From assembly GCA_031976175.1 (NCBI GenBank), contig DALYLR010000017.1:3106-67105 (forward strand): a DNA stretch of 64,000 nt, written 5' to 3'. Source of the stretch: DMER01 sp003451645 (lineage in GTDB: Bacteria; Pseudomonadota; Alphaproteobacteria; Micropepsales; Micropepsaceae). The position numbers and the translations under genes were made by a program. Position 1 is the stretch's first letter, and each line of letters opens with the position of its first letter. The notes under the pieces are model-generated. The model was not told the origin of the DNA. It did no database searches and was given only the letters and a program-made list of their open reading frames with translations. This document shows positions 17,433 to 26,187 of this stretch, piece after piece.

Positions 17433-19124
17433 CTATTTCAGCGACCCGGCCCGCGCGGAGATCGTAGCGGCCTCGGGCCCCAAATCCAAGTAGCGAGCCC
17501 GGTTGATCACGCGAGCATTCTCTACAAAGCCCTTCACATAGGACTTCACCAATTTGCGCTCGAACTGGTGGATGTTTGGCGTGGCGGGCAGGTCGCGCAG
17601 CAGGAGCGCATTCATCTTGCCCAGGATCTCGCCACGCTTCACAGGGTCCTTCTCATTGTCGGAGGCGATCATGAGCGCATCATATTCGGGGTTGTTATAG
17701 CCCGGATAATTCTGTGCCTTGGTCGTGCTCTCGAACAAGAACAGGATGTTCTTGGCGTCATTATAGTCCCAGACCCAGCCAGCCTGACCGACATCGTAGT
17801 TCTTGGTCTGCAGGGTCTTGTAGTGGACGGCCGTGTCTTGGCTCATGATCTCGGCATCCACGTAAATCTCCTGCCACATCGACTGCACAAAGACAGCCTG
17901 ACGCTTGGCATCCGCTGTGTTGCCAATGTTGAAGGTTAGCTTCAGACGCTTGTTGGGGCCGTAACCTGCGGCCTCCATAAGTTTGCGGGCTTCCGCGCGG
18001 CGTTGCTCAAACGGCATGTCGGCGAAGAAAACCTTGTGCGACATGTCGGCATTGGCCATGCCCGGCGGGAAGAACGACACCGCAGGAACACCTAACGCAC
18101 CTTGAAAGACCTTCTCCAGCATCGTCTTGCGGTCGATCGACATGGCAAGCGCTTTGCGGATGCGCACATCGTCGAACGGCTTCCGGGTCATGTTGAAGAC
18201 CGTGTAGAAGACGGCCAGATAGGTGTAGCTGCGCGCCTCGGACTTTAGTGTCGGGTTGGCGCGGATGCGCGCGAGCTCGGCGATTGGCCAGCGCTCATGC
18301 ATGTCAAGCTCACCCGCTTGAAAGCGGCGGAATGCGGCCGGATCGTCTTGCGTTGGGAAATAGACCACACCGTCCAGCTTCACATTGGCAGCGTCGTAGA
18401 ATTTCGGGTTCTTGGCCGCGATCACGCGGTCATTCTGGCGCCACTCCTTGAGCATGAACGGTCCATTCGTGACCATATTGCCGGCGCGGCTCCATTTGTC
18501 GCCATGCTTGTCATAGGCATGTTTGGGGATCGGGTAGGTCGTGTAATGCGTGAGCAGCTCTGGCAAATAGGGCGCCGGCTTTTCGAGTTCGATGACCAAG
18601 GTTTTGGCATCGATCGCCTTCACACCCAACTGCGCTGGTGGGATCTTGCCCGTATTGACCGCGCGTGCGCCTTTGATCGGGAATAGAACTTGCGCGTATT
18701 CGCGCGCATTGGCGGGATTGAGGATGCGCTGAAAGGCAAAGACAAAGTCATTGGCCGTCACAGGCACACCGTCCGACCAGGTGTGCGGACGAATGGTGAA
18801 GGTCCAGGACAAACCATCGGGTGCAGTCTTCACGCTGTCTGCGGCACCAAGGATCGGCTTGGCCGCCGCATCCTCTGTGTAAAGTCCCATGAACAAATCG
18901 CCGATAATGTTGTTCTCCCAGGTGCCGGTCGCTGAGTGGGGGTCGAGGCTGTTGGGTTCCGCGCCATTGCCGCGGATCAAGATCTTCTGCTGCGCGCTGG
19001 CCATATTGGCGAGGGCAAGCCCCAAGATCGTCACAAACATCAGCGCGGCAAACCATGCCAGTCGCGGTTGGGCGGTCTTTCTGGCAGCAACCGCTTTTGC
19101 GCGGGGTCGGTGATAAGGCGTCAC
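17433..19124 (-). CDS. oppA: Oligopeptide ABC transporter substrate-binding protein (OppA-like)
   Basis: Periplasmic binding protein of the SBP_bac_5 family that delivers oligopeptides to the Opp permease. The GTG start at 19124 has GGAGG eight bases upstream. A long basic N-region precedes the hydrophobic core (LAWFAALMFVTILGLALANM), with cleavage near ASAQ. Family landmarks include NSLDPHSATGTWE near the N-terminus, WTFTIRPHTWSDGVPVTAND, and TNGPFMLKEWRQNDRV. About 563 residues is normal. It is the last gene after oppBCDF, separated by 128 bases, which may allow its own expression level. The substrate could also be another peptide or a nickel-type ligand; the ABC context favours peptides. 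Confidence 0.93.
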   Translation of the reverse strand: MTPYHRPRAKAVAARKTAQPRLAWFAALMFVTILGLALANMASAQQKILIRGNGAEPNSLDPHSATGTWENNIIGDLFMGLYTEDAAAKPILGAADSVKTAPDGLSWTFTIRPHTWSDGVPVTANDFVFAFQRILNPANAREYAQVLFPIKGARAVNTGKIPPAQLGVKAIDAKTLVIELEKPAPYLPELLTHYTTYPIPKHAYDKHGDKWSRAGNMVTNGPFMLKEWRQNDRVIAAKNPKFYDAANVKLDGVVYFPTQDDPAAFRRFQAGELDMHERWPIAELARIRANPTLKSEARSYTYLAVFYTVFNMTRKPFDDVRIRKALAMSIDRKTMLEKVFQGALGVPAVSFFPPGMANADMSHKVFFADMPFEQRRAEARKLMEAAGYGPNKRLKLTFNIGNTADAKRQAVFVQSMWQEIYVDAEIMSQDTAVHYKTLQTKNYDVGQAGWVWDYNDAKNILFLFESTTKAQNYPGYNNPEYDALMIASDNEKDPVKRGEILGKMNALLLRDLPATPNIHQFERKLVKSYVKGFVENARVINRARYLDLGPEAATISARAGSLK

Positions 19125-19252
19125 TAAGGTGTCCTCCCATTAGACGTTATGGCCGGGAATATAGGTCTTGTACCGCAACCAATCGAGTAGCAATCACGAC
19201 AGAAAATGATGACAAAGTTGCGGCCCGTTGATCTTGCCGAACTGACAAAGCG

Positions 19253-20254
19253 TCAGTCCGGAAAATGGCAGGCTACGAGGTGATCCGCGCTCCCACCGCG
19301 CGGTTCCAACTTCGGGATTTCAGCCGCGCATTTGGCTTGTGCTTTGGGGCAGCGGGTCCGAAACACGCAGCCCGATGGCGGATTGAGCGGGGAGGGCAAG
19401 TCGCCCTGGAGCACGATCCGGCGCTTTTCGCGCTCGACGGTGGGGTCAGGGACCGGCGCTGCCGATAGCAGCGCTTGCGTGTAGGGGTGACGCGGCCGCG
19501 CGTTGAGTGCCGTTGAGTCGGCGATCTCCATCACCTTGCCCAAATAGAGCACCAGCACGCGATGGCTCACATGGCGCACAACCGCCAGATCGTGGCTGAT
19601 GAAAATGAGCGAAATGCCGAACTCTTTCTGCAAGTCGCCCAGCAAATTGATGATCTGCGCACGGATAGAGACATCGAGCGCTGAGACCGGTTCGTCCGCG
19701 ATGATGAGCTTGGGCCGCAAGATCATCGCGCGCGCAATGCCGATGCGCTGATTCTGCCCGCCAGAGAATTCGTGCGGGTAACGGTTGATCATCTGCGGCA
19801 GAAGACCAACCTTGGCCATGATTTCTTCGACGCGGCGGCGGCGTTCGTCCCGGCCGATGCCGGGTTCGAACGTATCCAGCGGCTCCGCGATAATGTCACC
19901 CGCCGTCATCCGCGGATTGAGGCTGGCGAGAGGGTCTTGGAACACGATCTGCAGCGACTGCCGCTTGGGCTTCATCTTGGCACGGGAAAAGCCTGCGATG
20001 TTCTCACCCAGCCAGACGACCTGGCCTGCCGTCGGTTTGATCAGCTGCAAGACCGCGCGGCCGATTGTCGACTTGCCGGAGCCGGACTCGCCTACCACGC
20101 CCAAGGTCTCGCCCGCGCGCACATCGAAGGACACGCCATCAACGGCTTTCAGCGCCAATTGGCGGCCAAACAGCCCTCCTTGGCGGACCGGGAAATAGAC
20201 CTTCAGCCCACGGACGGATAGGAGCGCGCTCGACGTTGCAGCGGGCTTACTCAT
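19253..20254 (-). CDS. oppF: Oligopeptide ABC transporter ATP-binding protein OppF
   Basis: One of the two ATPases of the Opp importer. I start it at the ATG at 20254 (MSKPAATSS), which overlaps the oppD stop as ATGA; a longer upstream frame would run into oppD. Walker A is GESGSGKST at residues 55-63, the signature is FSGGQNQRIGIARAM, and Walker B is LIIADEPVSALDV. The C-terminal oligopeptide-type extension has a Cys cluster (GCVFRTRCPKAQAKC, with a further VACH) like the iron-sulfur site seen in related Dpp/Opp ATPases. Translational coupling with oppD is likely. Confidence 0.96.
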   Translation of the reverse strand: MSKPAATSSALLSVRGLKVYFPVRQGGLFGRQLALKAVDGVSFDVRAGETLGVVGESGSGKSTIGRAVLQLIKPTAGQVVWLGENIAGFSRAKMKPKRQSLQIVFQDPLASLNPRMTAGDIIAEPLDTFEPGIGRDERRRRVEEIMAKVGLLPQMINRYPHEFSGGQNQRIGIARAMILRPKLIIADEPVSALDVSIRAQIINLLGDLQKEFGISLIFISHDLAVVRHVSHRVLVLYLGKVMEIADSTALNARPRHPYTQALLSAAPVPDPTVEREKRRIVLQGDLPSPLNPPSGCVFRTRCPKAQAKCAAEIPKLEPRGGSADHLVACHFPD

Positions 20255-21255
20255 TTGAGCACCTCGCCCGATTCCGCAAAGCCTTTGAGATGGCAGGTCT
20301 TCAGCCGCCCTGGCGCGAACTCCAAAAGGGCCGGGCGCTCGGCCACGCAGCGATCGAACCGGTAATCGCACCGTTCTTGAAAGGTGCAGCCTTTGGGCAG
20401 TCTTTGAAGATTGGGTGGCTGTCCGCGAATGGCGCGCAGGCGTTCATCCGCGGGGCGGTCCATGCGCGGCACGGAGGCCAAGAGCCCGCGCGAGTAGGGG
20501 TGCTGCGGGTCGTCAAAGATATTGTGGACGGTGCCAACTTCGCAGAACGCGCCCGCATACATGACCTTGACCCGGTCGCAGAGGCCCGCGACCACGCCCA
20601 GATCGTGGGTGATCATGATGATGGCGAGTTTCTTGCCCTGACTGCCCGTCGTGTTTTTCAGGTCCTGAAACAACTCCAAGATTTGTGCTTGCACGGTGAC
20701 GTCAAGCGCGGTCGACGGCTCGTCCGCGATCAGCAATTCCGGCTCGCACAGCAGCGCCATCGCGATCATCACCCGCTGACGCATGCCGCCGGAAAATTCG
20801 TGCGGGTACATATCCATGCGCCGCTTTGCGTCCGGGATTTTGACGAGCTCCAGCATCTCAAGCGCACGCCTGCGTGCGTCCGTCTCGCTCATGCCCTTGT
20901 GAATGACCAGTACCTCCGTCAGCTGACGGCTGATCTTCAGATGCGGCGTTAGGCTTGTCATTGGGTCTTGAAAGATCATCGTCATGCGCGAGCCGCGGAT
21001 CTTGTTCAACGCGCGGGCGGGCATGTTCAACAGTTCCTGGCCATGGAACTTGGCGCTGCCGGTCGCCTTGCCATTGCCCGCGAGCAGGCCCATGATGGCC
21101 ATGAAGGTCTGGCTCTTGCCCGAGCCCGACTCGCCCACCACGCCCAGGCACTCGCCCTCATCCACATCGAAGTTGACGTTGCTGACCGCCTCAACCGCAC
21201 CTTCCGGGGTCGAGAAGCGGACATTCAGATCGCGCACGCTCAACACCGCGCTCAT
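20251..21255 (-). CDS. oppD: Oligopeptide ABC transporter ATP-binding protein OppD
   Basis: Partner ATPase of OppF. Walker A GESGSGKS, signature FSGGMRQRVMIAMAL, and Walker B LLIADEPSTALDV are all present, so both ATP sites of the heterodimer look competent. The C-terminal segment includes GCTFQERCDYRFDRC and a later KTCH, matching the Cys cluster of the oligopeptide family. The gene starts four bases after oppC ends and its stop overlaps the oppF start, which fits a single polycistronic message. Confidence 0.96.
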   Translation of the reverse strand: MSAVLSVRDLNVRFSTPEGAVEAVSNVNFDVDEGECLGVVGESGSGKSQTFMAIMGLLAGNGKATGSAKFHGQELLNMPARALNKIRGSRMTMIFQDPMTSLTPHLKISRQLTEVLVIHKGMSETDARRRALEMLELVKIPDAKRRMDMYPHEFSGGMRQRVMIAMALLCEPELLIADEPSTALDVTVQAQILELFQDLKNTTGSQGKKLAIIMITHDLGVVAGLCDRVKVMYAGAFCEVGTVHNIFDDPQHPYSRGLLASVPRMDRPADERLRAIRGQPPNLQRLPKGCTFQERCDYRFDRCVAERPALLEFAPGRLKTCHLKGFAESGEVLK

Positions 21256-21259
21256 GGGC

Positions 21260-22270
21260 TTACCGGTCCTTCGGGTCCAAGGCGTCGCGCAAACCGTCGC
21301 CGATGAAGTTGAAACAGAACAAGGTGATCGACAGCATCAAGGCGGGATAGATCAGCATCCAGGAATAACTCTGCATTTGCTGCGCGCCTTCGGAGATCAG
21401 CACGCCCCACGATGTCCATGGCTCTTGAACGCCCAGGCCCAAAAAGCTCAAGAAGCTCTCAGCCAGAATGACAGCGGGAACCGTCAGGGTCACAAAGACA
21501 ATGACCGGTCCCACCACATTGGGCAGAATGTGACGGCGGATGATGGCCCAATTGCTGACGCCCGCTGCTTCGGCGGCCTCGATATACTCCTTGCGGCGGA
21601 TGGACAATGTCTGACCACGGACAATTCGCGCCATGGTCAGCCACTCGACCGCACCGATGGCCACAAACATGAGCACAAAGTTGCGGCCGAAAACGACCAT
21701 CAGAATGATCACGAAGAAAATGAACGGCAGGGCATAGAGAATATCGACGAACCGCATCATGTAATTGTCGACGCGCCCACCCAGATAGCCTGCTGTGGCG
21801 CCATAGAGCACGCCGATAAAGAGTGCCACGATCGTGGCCGTTAGCCCGACCATGAGCGAGACGCCAGCGCCCAGAAATGTGCGTGTGAACAGGTCACGCC
21901 CGTTGGCATCCGTGCCAAACCAGTGGCCTTGGCCAACGGCTTCCGGACATAGCTCTGCTTGCGACAGCGGCAGGGCAGCAGGCGCATAGCCGAGGCCTTC
22001 ACGGACCCAATTGATCGCTTGCGTCACGCCACGCTCCGGGTTCAGGGCATCGGGTGGTGGGCATGCAACGCGGTCGTAATAATCTTTCTTGTAAGGATGC
22101 GGCGAGACATTCGGGACGACAATGGCGAGTGCGGCGATGATAAACAGTATGACCATCGAGGTAACTGCTGCACGATTCGCAAAAAGCCTGCGCCGCGCAT
22201 CCTGCCAAAGGCTGCGCCCCTTGATCGGTTCGGCGGCCAACACCGCCTCTTCGGTGTCTTGGATTGCCAT
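21260..22270 (-). CDS. oppC: Oligopeptide ABC transporter permease OppC
   Basis: Inner-membrane permease with one N-terminal helix (AVTSMVILFIIAALAIVVPNV) and five helices in the core. The EAA loop for ATPase contact is EAAEAAGVSNWAIIRRHILP. Between the first and second helices lies a longer periplasmic loop than in classical OppC, with two cysteines (VACPPPD and AELCPEAVG) before the usual HWFGTDANGRD. The ATG at 22270 overlaps the oppB stop by one base (TAATG), so translation is coupled. Confidence 0.95.
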   Translation of the reverse strand: MAIQDTEEAVLAAEPIKGRSLWQDARRRLFANRAAVTSMVILFIIAALAIVVPNVSPHPYKKDYYDRVACPPPDALNPERGVTQAINWVREGLGYAPAALPLSQAELCPEAVGQGHWFGTDANGRDLFTRTFLGAGVSLMVGLTATIVALFIGVLYGATAGYLGGRVDNYMMRFVDILYALPFIFFVIILMVVFGRNFVLMFVAIGAVEWLTMARIVRGQTLSIRRKEYIEAAEAAGVSNWAIIRRHILPNVVGPVIVFVTLTVPAVILAESFLSFLGLGVQEPWTSWGVLISEGAQQMQSYSWMLIYPALMLSITLFCFNFIGDGLRDALDPKDR

Positions 22271-23346
22271 TAGTCGAACCTCACCTTGGGATCGAGGAGG
22301 CCGTAGACAACGTCCGCTATGAGGTTCAGTGCAATGACCAAGCCTGCATAAAGGATGATCACGCCCATCACGAGAGTATAGTCGCGCTCAATAGCGCCGG
22401 TGACGAAGTACTTGCCGATCCCGGGAAGCTGAAAGATCTGCTCGATCACCAGCGAGCCTGTCACCAAAGCAGCGGTTGCGGGCCCTAGGTAACTTACCAA
22501 AGGCAGAAGGGCCGCACGCAAGGCGTGGCGGCCGATCACCAGCCGCTCCGGCAAGCCCTTGGCGCGCGCGGTCCGGACAAAGTTGGAGCGCATGATCTCA
22601 ATCATCCCGCCGCGCGTGAGGCGCGAGATCACTGCGATTTGGGGGAGGGCAAGACAGGTCACAGGCAGGATCAAATGGTTGAACGCCCCGCCGCCCCAGG
22701 TGGCTACAGGTAAAACACCCATGTAAACGCCAAAAATCAGAGTCAGGATGGGCGCCATGACAAAGCTCGGGATGGTGATGCCGATCATCGCGATCGTCAT
22801 GAGCGAATAGTCCTGCAGCCGGTTCTGGTTAAGCGCTGCCAGAATGCCAAAGGTGACGCCAATTGCGGTGGCGAGCAGGATCGCCGAAATGCCCAGGATC
22901 GCGCTTACTGGCGCGCCATCGGCAATCAATTCGCTGACAGAAAAGTCCTTCTTTTTGAAGCTGGGGCCGAAATCGCCCTGCAGCAATTTACCAAAATATC
23001 CGCCCAGGCACTTGATCTCGCGCTGAACGCCGCCGGTCTCGCGAAATGCTCCGCGCACGTACTGCAGCCCGCGCCCTGAGAGCGCTGCGGCATCAGGCGG
23101 CTGGCCCGTCTGCCACATCGCAAAGCGTTGCTGACACACGAAGCTATCGACGTAAATGAACTGCTGCAACAAGGGCTTATCGAGATCGTAAGCCGCCAGC
23201 ACGTTCTTCTCGATCTCTGGCGGTAGCGCACGCTCTTGCGTAAACGGCCCGCCGGGCGCGATGCGCATCATGAAAAAACACATCACGATGATGAGGAACA
23301 ATGTGGGTATCGCCCCCACCAAACGCTGGATCACATAGCGAAGCAT
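22270..23346 (-). CDS. oppB: Oligopeptide ABC transporter permease OppB
   Basis: First gene of the operon and partner permease of OppC. The start at 23346 (MLRYVIQRLVGAIPTLFLII) is the family-typical N-terminus. The protein has 358 residues, longer than classical OppB (just over 300), because of a periplasmic insert of roughly 50 residues after the first helix, including VDSFVCQQRF and REIKCLGGYFG. Conserved later parts are GDFGPSFKKKDFSVSELI, the EAA-type loop VRTARAKGLPERLVIGRHAL, and PGIGKYFVTGAI. A TetR-family gene lies 148 bases upstream in the same direction. Confidence 0.95.
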   Translation of the reverse strand: MLRYVIQRLVGAIPTLFLIIVMCFFMMRIAPGGPFTQERALPPEIEKNVLAAYDLDKPLLQQFIYVDSFVCQQRFAMWQTGQPPDAAALSGRGLQYVRGAFRETGGVQREIKCLGGYFGKLLQGDFGPSFKKKDFSVSELIADGAPVSAILGISAILLATAIGVTFGILAALNQNRLQDYSLMTIAMIGITIPSFVMAPILTLIFGVYMGVLPVATWGGGAFNHLILPVTCLALPQIAVISRLTRGGMIEIMRSNFVRTARAKGLPERLVIGRHALRAALLPLVSYLGPATAALVTGSLVIEQIFQLPGIGKYFVTGAIERDYTLVMGVIILYAGLVIALNLIADVVYGLLDPKVRFD

Positions 23347-23493
23347 CGAATGTGGTCCGTTCCCCAAAAATCTTGCTATCAATGGCGGCCGCGCTGACGG
23401 GCACGGCCACAATCCCCTGCCACAGAAGGTTCACGAGGGGCCTGCCAAAGTCAATGGCGGAACTGCCAGTAACCTTGAAAAGTCAAGCGATCG

Positions 23494-24123
23494 TTATGGG
23501 TTGGGCCGCAAACGTTCATAGGCTTTGAGGCCTTTGTCGCTCAGGAAACTGAGCAAGCCGCGCCGCACGATCTCCCTCGGCGGGATATTCAAGGGGGCGT
23601 CAGAGCCAAAACAAAGGGAATGGTAAAGCGGCCGCCAGTCAAGATGGGCCAAAATGACTTCGCCCATCACCCGGGCTGGCAGGTCGCGAAAGACCCCTTC
23701 GGCCGCACAACGGGCCACGAGGTCCATAAACTGCTCATATTGCTCGATGATGGATTTCCTTAGTTTTGGCGCGGAAATCAGGTCAGAACCGCCGATCTCG
23801 GTGACAAGGTTGCGGAACGCCCCGCGGAAGTTGTGCTGAGAGAACGTCTCAGCCCGCGCCTCCATAAGGTTGATAAACTGCTCAAATGCACTATCTCCGG
23901 TAGCGCTAGCCGCCAGCTTCTGCCAAATCCCCAGGACATGGGCCTCGGTTGCGGCCACGTATAGGCCGTGCTTGTTCTCGTAGACATCATAGATCGTGCT
24001 GATCGAGCAATGGGCCGCCGTCGCGATCTGACCAATACTAACCTGGTCGAAGGGCTTGGAGGAAAACTCGGCCCGGGCGATGTCCAACACGGCCTTTAGC
24101 GAGGCGGCTTTGCGATCCGGCAT
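23494..24123 (-). CDS. TetR/AcrR family transcriptional regulator
   Basis: The N-terminal helix-turn-helix is clear (VSIGQIATAAHCSISTIYDVYENKHGLY, about residues 28-55), followed by an all-helical ligand domain of about 150 residues. The ATG at 24123 gives a normal length of 209. It precedes oppB in the same direction, so it might control the opp genes or be autoregulated. It is also divergent from the small receiver-like gene. The ligand is unknown, and I could not find a convincing operator palindrome in either flanking gap. Confidence 0.9.
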   Translation of the reverse strand: MPDRKAASLKAVLDIARAEFSSKPFDQVSIGQIATAAHCSISTIYDVYENKHGLYVAATEAHVLGIWQKLAASATGDSAFEQFINLMEARAETFSQHNFRGAFRNLVTEIGGSDLISAPKLRKSIIEQYEQFMDLVARCAAEGVFRDLPARVMGEVILAHLDWRPLYHSLCFGSDAPLNIPPREIVRRGLLSFLSDKGLKAYERLRPNP

Positions 24124-24309
24124 GGCGCCTCCCTCTCACGAGCAGCGTGTTTACCATAGGAATTTCCATACACCGATTGGGGCCAGGTTGGCAATCAACA
24201 AGCTGCAACCAATGCGAGCTGTTGCTATTTCAGGCGTTCTTAAGTTGCATTTCATAGAGATCACTTATGGTTGCGTAATCATATTTCGCAGCCGAAAAGT
24301 GGTAGCGCT

Positions 24310-24705
24310 ATGTTCAATACCAATGCTCTCGTCGCAGTCTCAGATGAAGCAACTGCGAATGCGATTATAGCATTTCTGGAGAGTGTCGGATTGCGTCCAC
24401 ATTGGGCGTTGGACGCGGGCGCCGCAGAAGAAGTTCTGAAGCGGCAAGCCTTTGGGCTCTTTGTGGTTAGTGATGAGCTAGCGGGCGGCGGGCTGCACCT
24501 GATCCCGAAATTTCGCGGCTGGGGCAAAGGATTAGCGGGGCAAGCGCAAGCTATTGTCGTGACTAGCCATGATTGCCAAGCACTGGAGAGTGCGGCGCAG
24601 AGCCTGCAAGTCTGCGGCGTCTTGCGCCAGCCCGTCCAGACCAAGATGCTCGCTGAGCTCGTGCAAAAGGCGCTGCTTGCTGCGAGTGCATTTGCCGGGG
24701 AATAG
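24310..24705 (+). CDS. Degenerate single-domain receiver-like protein
   Basis: The start is the ATG at 24310 (MFNTNALVAVSDEATANAI), giving 131 residues, the size of one CheY-like fold. Landmarks line up with receiver domains but are eroded: the acidic pair is reduced to SDE, the likely phospho-site is the Asp in LFVVSDELAGGG, a Thr/Ser is kept in IVVTSHD, and the invariant Lys before Pro is replaced (GVLRQPVQTKML). I infer a phosphorylation-independent or weakly phosphorylated adaptor. It stands alone, with no kinase next to it, and is divergent from the TetR gene. Confidence 0.7.
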   Translation: MFNTNALVAVSDEATANAIIAFLESVGLRPHWALDAGAAEEVLKRQAFGLFVVSDELAGGGLHLIPKFRGWGKGLAGQAQAIVVTSHDCQALESAAQSLQVCGVLRQPVQTKMLAELVQKALLAASAFAGE

Positions 24706-25003
24706 CGCGGCGCCTGAGATGCGGTATAGACGGTTGCCCGATTGAGGGCAGACATGCGGCCTCGCCGGGGCTAGCAAACCGGTCCGCAAACGGTTCGGTG
24801 TCAAGAGAGTCGGGCGGCTTTCAGGGGGCGTTGGAACCATCCAATGACCCCTATTTTTTCCCATTCAGAGCAACTGCGCATCAACTCGACGCGTAACGGG
24901 ATACAACGAGAGTACACAAAACAATAAGTGCGACAGCTGAGCGAGGCTGATCCAGCGTCGCCACATTGGCCAAAATCTGCGAAAAGAGGGGAGGGTGTTA
25001 AAG
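24706..25003. other. 298-base non-coding stretch
   Basis: It separates two convergent genes. I see no supported gene, RNA or clear terminator in it. Confidence 0.45.
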
Positions 25004-26095
25004 CTAAATGCCGAGACTTGCCATTGATACGGCGCGGCCCTCACGGGCTGACAGCTCGGCGGCATAGCCCATGGCGACCGCGCGAAAGCCATCCTCTGCC
25101 GTAACCTCCGCCGGCCGCCCGTTCAAGATTGCATCCAAAAAGCGGCGGTGCTGAAAATAGGTGGCTCCATGATGGGTGCCAGCGTTCAGTGCAACGGAAT
25201 CGACCGCGATGTGCTCGCTGACGACCTGCTTCGGCGCACCTAAGGGAACGCGCGGACTAAAGACCAATGTCCCGTCTGGAATGAAGACCTCAAGCTTGGC
25301 CGTGTCGCCAGTCGCTGCGATCTCCTCCTGATTGCGAGACCCTTCGGCAAACATGCACAGATCCAGCATCGCCCGCACGCCATTGGCGAAGTCCACCACT
25401 GCATAGGCATTGTCGATGATGTCCGGCACCCGGCCGTCATAACGTTCATCGCGATGGTTCACATCGATCCCGCCCGAACAATAGACCCGCACAGGCTCCG
25501 ATCTCACGATGAGCCGCATCAGGTCGAAGAAGTGGCAGCACTTCTCCACCATCGTGCCGCCAGTGTTGCGGGCGAAACGGTTCCAGTCGCCAACCTTCTT
25601 TAAGAACGGAAAGCGGTGCTCCCGGATGGCGAGCATGCGCAAGGTCCCGATGGCGCCTTCATGCACGCGCGAAATCAGGGCTGCGGCGGGCGGCATATAG
25701 CGGTACTCCATCGCGACCCAAAAGAGCCCTTTGTGCTTCTGAGCGGCGGCCGCAACGCGCTGCGCGTCGGCAAGCGTGGTCGCAAGCGGCTTCTCACAGA
25801 GCACATGGACATCGGTGGCGAACACATCGTCCAGGATGGCAGCATGGGTGTAGTTCGGCGAAGAGATGACCACCGCATCCACGCGGCCCTGTGCCAGCAG
25901 TTCCTTGTGGCTGCCAAAGGCTGTGACACCAGCCGCCAGGTCGGGCCCCAGTACAGCCTTTGCCCAGTCGAGGGAGCTGGGCGTTGGATCACTGATCGCC
26001 ACGATCTCGGCCTCGGGCATCAGTTTGAGGTTCATGATGTGCTCCGCACCCATCATGCCGGTTCCAATGAGGCCATAGCGTATTTTGCGCGTCAT
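25004..26095 (-). CDS. Gfo/Idh/MocA family NAD(P)-dependent oxidoreductase
   Basis: The N-terminal Rossmann domain shows YGLIGTGMMGAEHI for the dinucleotide loop, VVISSPNYTHA, and the family hallmark VLCEKPLATT. The C-terminal alpha/beta domain contains GGTMVEKCCHFFDLMRLIV, the usual place for catalytic Asp and His. The length of 363 residues is standard. Such enzymes oxidise or reduce sugars, inositols or their derivatives; the exact substrate cannot be read from the sequence. It is divergent from the aldo/keto reductase gene (92 bases), so both may act in one sugar-like pathway. Confidence 0.9.
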   Translation of the reverse strand: MTRKIRYGLIGTGMMGAEHIMNLKLMPEAEIVAISDPTPSSLDWAKAVLGPDLAAGVTAFGSHKELLAQGRVDAVVISSPNYTHAAILDDVFATDVHVLCEKPLATTLADAQRVAAAAQKHKGLFWVAMEYRYMPPAAALISRVHEGAIGTLRMLAIREHRFPFLKKVGDWNRFARNTGGTMVEKCCHFFDLMRLIVRSEPVRVYCSGGIDVNHRDERYDGRVPDIIDNAYAVVDFANGVRAMLDLCMFAEGSRNQEEIAATGDTAKLEVFIPDGTLVFSPRVPLGAPKQVVSEHIAVDSVALNAGTHHGATYFQHRRFLDAILNGRPAEVTAEDGFRAVAMGYAAELSAREGRAVSMASLGI

Positions 26096-26187
26096 GCGAT
26101 CCTCTCGACGTCAGGCTTGGCAAACAGCGTATCCCGCTGCAATCTTACGGACCTTGCCTAGCCTGCGACCCTTGGAGGCGCAACACC

